Below, in pieces: positions 56,927 to 64,000 of a DNA stretch of 64,000 nucleotides. This DNA is from Heterostelium album PN500 (taxonomy: Eukaryota > Evosea > Eumycetozoa > Acytosteliales > Acytosteliaceae): the NCBI RefSeq assembly GCF_000004825.1, contig NW_008805093.1:62001-126000 (forward strand), written 5' to 3'. Each line of letters starts with the position of its first letter. Positions within the stretch are counted from its first letter, which is position 1. The notes under the pieces were generated by a model. It ran no database searches. It was not told where the DNA came from and saw only the letters and a program-made list of their open reading frames with translations. Both the position numbers and the translations under genes were made by a program.

Positions 56927-57444
56927 TTAATTACAAGATGGACAACACTAAAAGTGAAAATAAAATAACAAGAGAATGGGAAACAAAAATTAGTAACCAA
57001 TTAAATTTTAGATAATTTGATATGACTATAGTAAGTACTTACTCTTCCATTGACTTGATCCTCTGGAATATAAAATTTTCCTTTGGATGAACACTCGTTT
57101 TGGTCGACTGGTGGGCATCTTGCGGAATCACATTGACAGTAGTCACAACATTGTCTTTTGGCAAAATCGGCATAGATATACTTTCCACCGGTTTTTTCAC
57201 ATGTAGCTTGCTCTACGGATAGACAAGAGGTATATTGACAAATATTTACTTTGATACATCTATCACAACAGTTATTAACACCGTCTGCCTTTTGTAATTC
57301 TCCACCACTTCTTAAACATTGAAATGTTCGAGTTGTTGCATCTACATCTGGACATTTTACATTTTTGCAATCAATGGCCATCGATGTCTTTACAGTGATC
57401 ACTGCAACCATTAAAATAGCAAATAATAATTTATAATTATCCAT
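56927..57444 (-). CDS. small secreted Cys-rich protein with three repeat units
   Basis: Exon 57444-57043 joins a 21-bp last exon 56947-56927 (phase 0), giving 140 residues. The first 23 residues are a signal peptide (LLFAILMVAVITVKTSMA). Three units follow of the form C-x3/4-C-x-x-V...C-x-x-x-GG-x-(K/Y)...CC-x-x-C. The last unit is completed only by the tiny exon (CCPSCN, then TAA), which strongly supports the splice. Without splicing the frame would run on through RVSTYYSH to a stop at 57001. It resembles von Willebrand C-like extracellular modules by Cys spacing only. Likely extracellular; function unknown. Confidence 0.78.
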
Positions 57445-58450
57445 ATTTATATATTATATTTTAACTTGTTTATTTATTTAAATATATTTTAAATAACTAA
57501 CTAATGTAGAATGATTACTAACAATACATTTCAATAGGTTTAAATAATTGTGTTTACATTTTATTATTATTATAATTTTATGTAATTTAATTAAAACAAA
57601 ATAAAATAGAGACATTTCATTTTTAAAAGTCTGTATAATGGAGTGGTGGTGTTGACTTTTGATACAGATTCAGATCAAAACAAGAAGATCATATGATGGG
57701 GGTTGTATAAAAAAACAATAACAAGACACACATACACACATATTTTTATAAGTTTTATTACTATTTAAAAATAAAATATATGATGGTGTGATTCTACTGT
57801 TATCATTGTTGTTTGTTTAAATTTGAATAGTAGATAAATTGATTTAATTGTTGTTGTTGTTGTTGTTGTTATTATTGCGAAGGCTATTTATGCCACAATA
57901 CAAGATTACATAATTTATAATAAAATAATAATATAGAATAAATTTGTATACTCTTATACTATCTGAACTGAATCTTGATTTTATTTTGACCATAGAGTAA
58001 ATTGAACATCATTATGATATCTGTTAAGGAGTGGTTGACCCCAAATTTTTTCCATCTGTCATTGAATTCTTTACAAAACTTTTTTTTTTTCTTTTACTAT
58101 CTCAATCTCTTTTATTTTATGAAATGTTAGATAAATCGATTACATAACTAATCTGAATAAAGAGATATTTATTTTTTTTTACTTTTAAAAAAAAACATGT
58201 TAAATTTATTAATAATGGAATGGAATAATCATATAATCACCACTTTTATTTTTTTAAAAAATTCTAAGTAAAAAAAAGTTTCCCTCCAAAATTTAAAAAA
58301 ATTTTAATATGAAATTAGATCTTTTTTTTTTTTTTTTTTTAACACAACTATCTTTTGTTTGTTTATATGTATAATATTATATTTGATATTATAAATAATC
58401 AAATAAATAGTTTAGTTATATTATTCTTAAATTAAATATATAACAAAAAA
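57445..58450. other. divergent promoter region with a microsatellite and a possible lost exon
   Basis: This 1-kb spacer separates the Cys-rich gene (minus) from SMC4 (plus). It has a TTG repeat at about 57849-57871, an ACACAC stretch near 57727 and a 21-T run near 58322. On the minus strand 58065-57960 is open, with coding-like codons (WKKFGVNHSLTDIIMMFNLL, then a stop). It is a possible relic of a small exon, with no start or splice partner found. Confidence 0.4.
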
Positions 58451-61400
58451 ATGGATGAAGATACCTTTATAGAATCATCACAAAATGGTAGTAGTTCAAA
58501 TAGTAATAAATCAAAAAAAGTAACAACAACATCTACTTCTTCATCATCAAATAATAATAGTCAAAAGAATCAAAATCAAATATTACAAGATAAACTATCA
58601 CAAAAGAATGATGGAATCGGTGTTACTGATATGGGCGGTAAAAAGACAAGAAGACTGATGATCAAAATGATGGAGCTAGAGAATTTCAAGTCGTATGCAG
58701 GCAAGCAGGTAATCGGTCCATTTCACAAGTGTTTCACATCGGTCATCGGTCCAAACGGTAGTGGTAAATCCAACGTAATCGATGCCATGCTCTTTGTATT
58801 CGGTCGTCGTGCCAAACAGATTCGTCTCAACAAAGTATCGGAACTCGTTCACAACTCTAGTCAACACCGTAACGTTCAATCTGCACGTGTATCCGTCTAT
58901 TTCCATGATATCATTGATCATGTAAGTTGTTATTGATCAAATCAAATCAAATCAAATCAAATCAAATCAAATCAAAACAAACTAACTAATAACTTAATAT
59001 TTATATATATACAGGAAGATACAGATGATTATGAAGTTGTGGATGGTACGGAATTGGTTGTTACAAGAACAGCCAACAAGAAGAATGAATCACATTATTA
59101 TATTAATGGCGAGAAGAGTAGCTTTACTGCGGTGACAGAGTTGTTAAAGGGTCGTGGAATCGACTTGGACAATAATCGTTTTCTCATTCTTCAGGGTGAG
59201 GTCGAGCAGATCGCGCTGATGAAACCAAAGGCGCAGAATCCATCGGAAGAAGGTTTGTTGGAGTATTTGGAGGATATCATTGGAAGCAATCGATTCGTGA
59301 CGCAGATAGAAGACTCTTATAAGGCGGTGGAGAGAATCAATGAAGATCGTACCTCTATAATGAATCGTGTTAAGCTCATTGAGAAGGAGCGTGAATCACT
59401 CGAGGAATCAAAGAATGAAGCAGAGGGACTGTTGCGATTCGAACTGGACAAGATAGAGATCAAGTCGGCACAGATACAGATTCGTAGATATCAGGCGGAG
59501 CAATCGAATCAGTCGCATCTTGACGCGCGTGAACAACTCGAGAAGAAACTGGCCAAGGAGAAAGCTGCGAGCGTGGAGACGCGTGAAAAGTTGAAAGAGT
59601 TTGAAAAGACGTTGAAGGCGGAGCTAAAGATCAAGGAGACGCTGAATGCCGCGTTGGAGCGCTGCAAAGACGAGCATCAGGCGCTCCAGAAGCGAATCAT
59701 CAAGAACAAAGAGGAGATGAAACATTTGAAAACGATGACCAAGAAGAATGAGACCGTGCTGCAAGACGAAGAGACACGTGGCGCTGAGCTGTCTGCCAAT
59801 ATCAAAAAGCTGAAGGACGACATTATTAAGAATGAGAAGGAGTCGGCGTTGTTGCCAAAGAAGTTGGTCGAGGCGGAGAAGGAACTCGAGGAGATGTTAG
59901 AGTCGCTCAAAGGCGAGACTGGTGAGCTGCAGGCAGAGATGGAAGAACAGCAGAAACAACTGATGCCATGGTCCAAAAAGTATTTGGAAATCAAGTCGAA
60001 AGTCGATATCCAACAATCGGAGATCGATGTTCTTTCAAAGGATTTCAATGTTTCACAGCAGCGTCTCGACGAAGCGAACCAGGCGTTGGATCAGACCAAG
60101 GTGACAGTTGACCAGCGTACCAAAGAGATTGCCGCCGCCAAGAAAGAGTTGGAGACAATCAAGTCCGGTATAAAGTCGATCGAATCCGAGTTGAAACAAG
60201 TCAAACAACAAGAGGAGCAAGTCTATTCGCAGTTGCAACAGAAGCGTATCAGCACCGAGGAGATCCGTTCACAGCTTACAGAGAGCAACTCGAGAAATAC
60301 CGTGCTCGATAGGTTGATGCGTCTGAAAGAGACTGGACAGATTCCAGGAATACACGGACGTCTTGGTGACTTGGGTGCCATCGATAAGAAATATGACGTT
60401 GCCATCTCCACTGCCTGTCCATCGCTAGAGAATATTGTTGTCGATACCACCGCCACTGCTGAGCAATGTGTGGAAGTACTCAGACGTGAAAGTCTTGGAC
60501 GTGCTACTTTTATTATCATCGATAAGATTAGCTATCTTGATAAACAGACCGAGAAGATCGACACTCCCGACAATACACCACGTCTTTTCGACTTGATAAA
60601 AATGAAGGATAACATGTACGCCACCGCTTTCTACTATGCTCTTAGAGATACCTTGGTTGCAGATGACCTTGACAAAGCAACAAAGGTAGCGTATGGATCG
60701 TCGAAACGATATCGTGTCGTCACTCTAGATGGATCGCTCATTGATACAAGCGGTGCTATGTCTGGTGGTGGCAGTAGGGTGATGCGTGGTGCAATGGGAT
60801 CGAAGCTACAAGCCAATCCAATCGAGGAGAAGAAGAAACTTGGTAAGCTAGACGAGGAAATCAAGCAGTTGTCTGCAGAGATGCAGTCTATTCGTAGTAA
60901 CAAGACAGAGCTAGAGTCGCAACTAGCCACCGCCATGAAGCGAAAGAGTGAGTTGGAGTTGGAGCTGCCAAAGATGGAAATGGATATTAAAGCTGCACAC
61001 AAGAAATCCGAAGAGTTGTCGAAAGCAATTCCTGAATTGCAAAAGCAAGTTAAAGCGGCATCGGCACGTCAGTCACAAGTCGAGCAACTGAAGCAAGCGT
61101 TGGCAGGCGACCTCGATGAATTCCACAAGCTGAAAGGTAAAGTCGAGAAACTGGAAAAGGTGATTCAAGACGTTCAGAACAAGATTATCAATATCGGAGG
61201 TAGCAAGCTGAAGAAGCGTAGAGAGAAGGTCGAGCAGTTGCAACAACAGATCGACGAGTGTCAACGTACCATCACCAAGTCACACGTACAGATCAAGAGC
61301 AGTGAGAAATCCATTGAAAAGTCAAAGCGTATCGTCGAAGAGAATCAACGTGAGCTTGCAGAGAACCAAGAACAAATCGAAAAGCTCAAGCTCGATCAAG

Positions 61401-62587
61401 AGACAATCAAAGTGGAAGGTGAAGAGCTGAATGTACGATTCCAAAAGGCAGATGAAGATCTCAACCAGAAGGATACCGAGCTGGTCGACGTCAAGAAGGA
61501 ACAAGACAAACTGAAAAAGATCGAACAAAAAGCAACCTTGGTGGAGTTGGACATTCAGAATTCCATTGACGACGTAACCAGAATCATCAAAGAGAATCAA
61601 GATAAAGCTGCATCACTTATGAAGAGATTCGATGATCTAAACAAATCAAAACAATCGTAAGTTAATCAAATCATTCAATTCAGTTGTCAGTCAAACTTAA
61701 TAATATTAACTTGTTTATCTTTTAGATATAAAATATTAGATTCAGATCCAGATGAACCATTAAAGGTTTTCTCAACTGAGGAGTTGGTTGAAATGTCAGA
61801 GTCATACGATGATTTGACAAAGAAGTATGAGTCGATCGACCTTCAATTGAAAAACTCTGCTGGCAAGTTGAATATCGGTGCAATCAAGGAGTATAGAGCC
61901 AAGGATGAAGACTACAAGAGACGTCAGAAGGAGTTGGACGATATCACCGAGCAGAGAGACAACCATCGTCGTACCTACGACAACCTCAGAAAGAATCGTT
62001 TGGATGAATTTATGAATGGTTTCCAGATTATCACAAACAAACTGAAGGAGATGTACCAGATGATTACGTTTGGTGGTGACGCCGAGTTGGAGTTGGCCGA
62101 CCAATCCGATCCGTTCTCCGAGGGTATCATATTCAGTGTGCGTCCGCCAAAGAAGAGTTGGAAGAACATCTCCAATCTGTCGGGTGGTGAGAAAACACTG
62201 AGTTCTCTATCGTTGGTGTTCGCACTGCATCACTACAAACCGACACCTCTCTACGTCATGGATGAGATCGATGCTGCCCTCGACTATCGTAATGTATCGA
62301 TCGTTGCACACTACATCCAGAAGCGAACCAAGAATGCACAGTTTGTTATCATCTCACTGAGAAACTATATGTTTGAGCTGGCCGATCGTCTGGTCGGTAT
62401 CTTCAAGGTCAACCATTGCACCGGAAGCATCACCATCAATCCAAAATCCTATGCTACGCAAACCACAGAAGAAACACAGAAAGTCAAGGATTTCGTTGAG
62501 GAAAGAAGAATAGCAGAAGCCAAAAGAGCAATGGAGGAAGATGAGGAGCTAGACGATGATGATGATGAGTTTGAAGATGAAGAATAA
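58451..62587 (+). CDS. smc4: condensin subunit SMC4
   Basis: Exons 58451-58921, 59015-61656 and 61726-62587 close in frame to 1324 residues. N-terminal Ser/Asn-rich tail, then Walker A GPNGSGKSN at 100-108, a long coiled coil, the hinge at roughly 586-665 (GIHGRLGDLGAID, ISTACPSLENIVVDT), second coiled coil, signature NLSGGEKTLSSLSLVFAL near 1187, Walker B YVMDEIDAALD near 1213, and an acidic end (DDDDDEF). It pairs with SMC2 in condensin and drives mitotic chromosome compaction by ATP-dependent loop formation. The hinge and N-terminal features (GRLGDLGAI, FKSYAGKQVIGPFHK) fit SMC4 rather than SMC2. Intron 1 holds a pentanucleotide repeat (ATCAA) at about 58935-58976. Confidence 0.95.
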
Positions 62588-62861
62588 AACACTTAAATCT
62601 CAACAACAACAACAACATTCAATTGTAAATAGACACTAAACAAACAACTCGAATACACTTTAAAATAATATATCAATAAACTACTCAATCTATTGATTTA
62701 TATTCAGATAGATGGTATTTATTTCAACAAAATAAATTATTTTTTTAAGATTTCTTAAATTTTTGTTTATTACTATCCGATCACAATTCTTTCATAATAT
62801 GATGAATAATTCTGATCAGAATTTAATTGGTGGTGTCACAATAACAAATTAGATAATAATA

Positions 62862-63030
62862 TAGTATAAAATAATGATAGTAATCAAACATATAGGTAAT
62901 TTGTGTTGGTTAATCTATCACATCATTTAGCAAAGATAATCATCTTTTAGTGTAATAAAAGATCAACATAAAAACAATATGTTAATGAAATCTTATAAAT
63001 CAATATACCTCGATTCGATTAATAACAAGT
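62862..63030 (+). pseudogene. F-box exon relic of a FNIP gene
   Basis: Reads GTTAATCTATCACATCATTT and, after a deletion, GATCAACATAAAAACAATAT and TCAATATACCTCGATTCGAT, which are the exon-1 segments encoding NLSH, K-x-NN and SIYLDSIN of FNIP genes. The central F-box is missing and the frame is lost. No exon 2 follows on this strand. Confidence 0.65.
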
Positions 63031-63089
63031 TAATTTACAATGAAAACCAAATTTGTTAATCACCAATAGATTTCTGAGATTGGGCAACT

Positions 63090-63125
63090 TGTTGTCCGTC
63101 TAAGGACAATAGAGTAGCGCCAAGG
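63090..63125 (+). repeat. hairpin-bearing LTR-like repeat, third copy
   Basis: TTGTCCGTCTAAGGACAATA followed by GAGTAGCGCC matches the repeat starts at 45894 and 48645, and the next 20 bases also resemble 48677 onward (AAGGTAATCCTAGTAC). It sits between two FNIP relics, again at a place where FNIP sequence is cut. A fossil fragment of the LTR-like family. Confidence 0.6.
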
Positions 63126-63337
63126 TAATCCTAGTACCATGAAATTATTATTTGGATCTTTTAAGATATTATTTATTTGACTTGATTAATTTAATTAATT
63201 AATTGACGATTAAAAATATCGCTATTAGATGATTCAGTTTATATCATTTATAAATGGGAATAAATAAAGGAATAAATTTAGTTTATGTATATGATAAACA
63301 ATTCTTTACGTATTTTATTGATTTTTATCTTTGATTC

Positions 63338-64000
63338 TCAAAAACCTTTATATGATTGATATTTCAATTTTTGATATTTATCAATAATGTATATAATGTA
63401 TTGGTAAAGTTGTGATACATGGACAATGGAAGTGATGATAGGTGATTGACTGAATACAAGGTAGTGTTGATTGTCAATCATTCGAATCCAGATCTTTTCG
63501 TTTAGAATATCGGGGAGTTCGATTAATGTCTTTGGTGGAAAGATAATTGGTGGAATATAAACTGAAATTCTATGAGAAAATGATATTTCATCACAGATAA
63601 TGATCAATTCTTGAATTGAAGCTGAACCTGTCATGTCATATCTTTTCTGAAGATCATCAATACAATGGATCTCTTTGGAAAAAACCAACTTTTTCACTGA
63701 ACTTGGTATCTCTTTTTGAAATTTCGATGCATATTGAATTGAAAGTGTTTCAACACCAAATGGAATATCCACTTCTTTACCCACAAAAGACATATATGTC
63801 CTCATATTTAGTTCTAATTCTTTGATCTTCATGCCATCAAGAGATACTACTTGTTTTGGATTTAACCTGAGAAAATCCAATTGATAAATCGATCTATCTT
63901 TGAATACACCATTGAAATCATAATCGCAGTGCTCCAAATTCAGATATCTAATTGTTGGTGGCATTACATTGATCAATTTGATATTTGAGAATATTTCCAA
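63338..64000 (-). CDS. F-box/FNIP protein, C-terminal part, gene runs out of the window
   Basis: The visible 220 residues, from the window edge to the stop at 63340-63338, match the tail of the subfamily at 39710-41382 and 53402-55084 (NVMPPTIRYL, FKDRSIYQLDFL, KELELNM, PFGVETLSIQ). No break is seen in the visible part. The FNIP repeats and F-box exon must lie beyond 64000, so whether the whole gene is intact is unknown. It is the fourth sequence of this subfamily in the window. Confidence 0.8.
   Translation of the reverse strand: MEIFSNIKLINVMPPTIRYLNLEHCDYDFNGVFKDRSIYQLDFLRLNPKQVVSLDGMKIKELELNMRTYMSFVGKEVDIPFGVETLSIQYASKFQKEIPSSVKKLVFSKEIHCIDDLQKRYDMTGSASIQELIIICDEISFSHRISVYIPPIIFPPKTLIELPDILNEKIWIRMIDNQHYLVFSQSPIITSIVHVSQLYQYIIYIIDKYQKLKYQSYKGF

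Noticed and set aside
58935-58976. ATCAA pentanucleotide run as a mobile element or telomere-like repeat
   Set aside because: It lies inside SMC4 intron 1 and is a simple microsatellite.
1-64000. tRNA, rRNA and CRISPR signals
   Set aside because: GTTCGA-type boxes occur only inside coding regions without a cloverleaf around them. No spaced direct repeats of CRISPR type were seen, and none are expected in this nucleus.

Overview
This window looks like a nuclear segment of a dictyostelid social amoeba. The signs are very AT-rich intergenic DNA with long poly-A and poly-T runs, short introns of about 50-150 bp with GTAAGT/GTATGT donors and TTTAG acceptors, Asn-rich N-termini, and above all many F-box/FNIP-repeat genes, a family typical of Dictyostelia. 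Conserved genes such as SMC4 are clearly richer in GC than their surroundings. That argues for a less extreme genome than D. discoideum (for example Heterostelium, Cavenderia or Tieghemostelium), but I cannot name the species.

Layout. 0.15-5.1 kb: a seven-exon gene for a 1484-residue helical scaffold-like protein. 5.4-14.4 kb: an ankyrin-repeat fragment and a cluster of F-box/FNIP genes, pseudogenes and relics. 15.4-19.8 kb: an acyl-CoA-synthetase-like gene that starts with half a ZZ zinc finger, an Hsp70 nucleotide-binding-domain-only gene and a membrane-protein pseudogene. 19.9-24.5 kb: a secreted protein of unknown family and a large ankyrin-repeat protein. 24.8-30 kb: FNIP genes around an eEF1A lysine methyltransferase (EFM4/METTL10 type). 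30.6-37.7 kb: a ricin-B-type lectin protein, a small Gly/Ser/Thr-rich protein and two related F-box-like proteins. 37.8-55.1 kb: a rearranged accessory region with FNIP genes, an intact and a broken bacterial-type xylulokinase gene, three secreted AIG1-like GTPase genes (two of them near-identical duplicates), MITEs, and fossils of a Ty3/gypsy element and LTR-like repeats. 55.3-57.4 kb: a Cys-rich acidic protein, a Harbinger-like transposase relic and a secreted Cys-rich protein. 58.4-62.6 kb: condensin subunit SMC4. 62.8-64 kb: more FNIP relics and a FNIP gene running off the window.

How the parts fit. The housekeeping genes (SMC4, EFM4, the scaffold-like gene) are unrelated single loci. The rest is mainly birth-and-death of FNIP genes, which share one architecture: an F-box exon, a phase-1 intron, then one long FNIP exon. 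About eight copies look usable and at least nine are broken or fragmentary. A block holding FNIP, xylB and AIG1-like genes occurs twice, at roughly 39.7-45.9 kb and 49.3-55.1 kb, with internal losses, a micro-inversion and insertions. The xylulokinase is intronless and closely resembles enterobacterial XylB, so horizontal transfer is likely. Splice models were built by hand from frame, GT-AG sites and paralogue alignment. Each model quoted with a protein length closes in frame.
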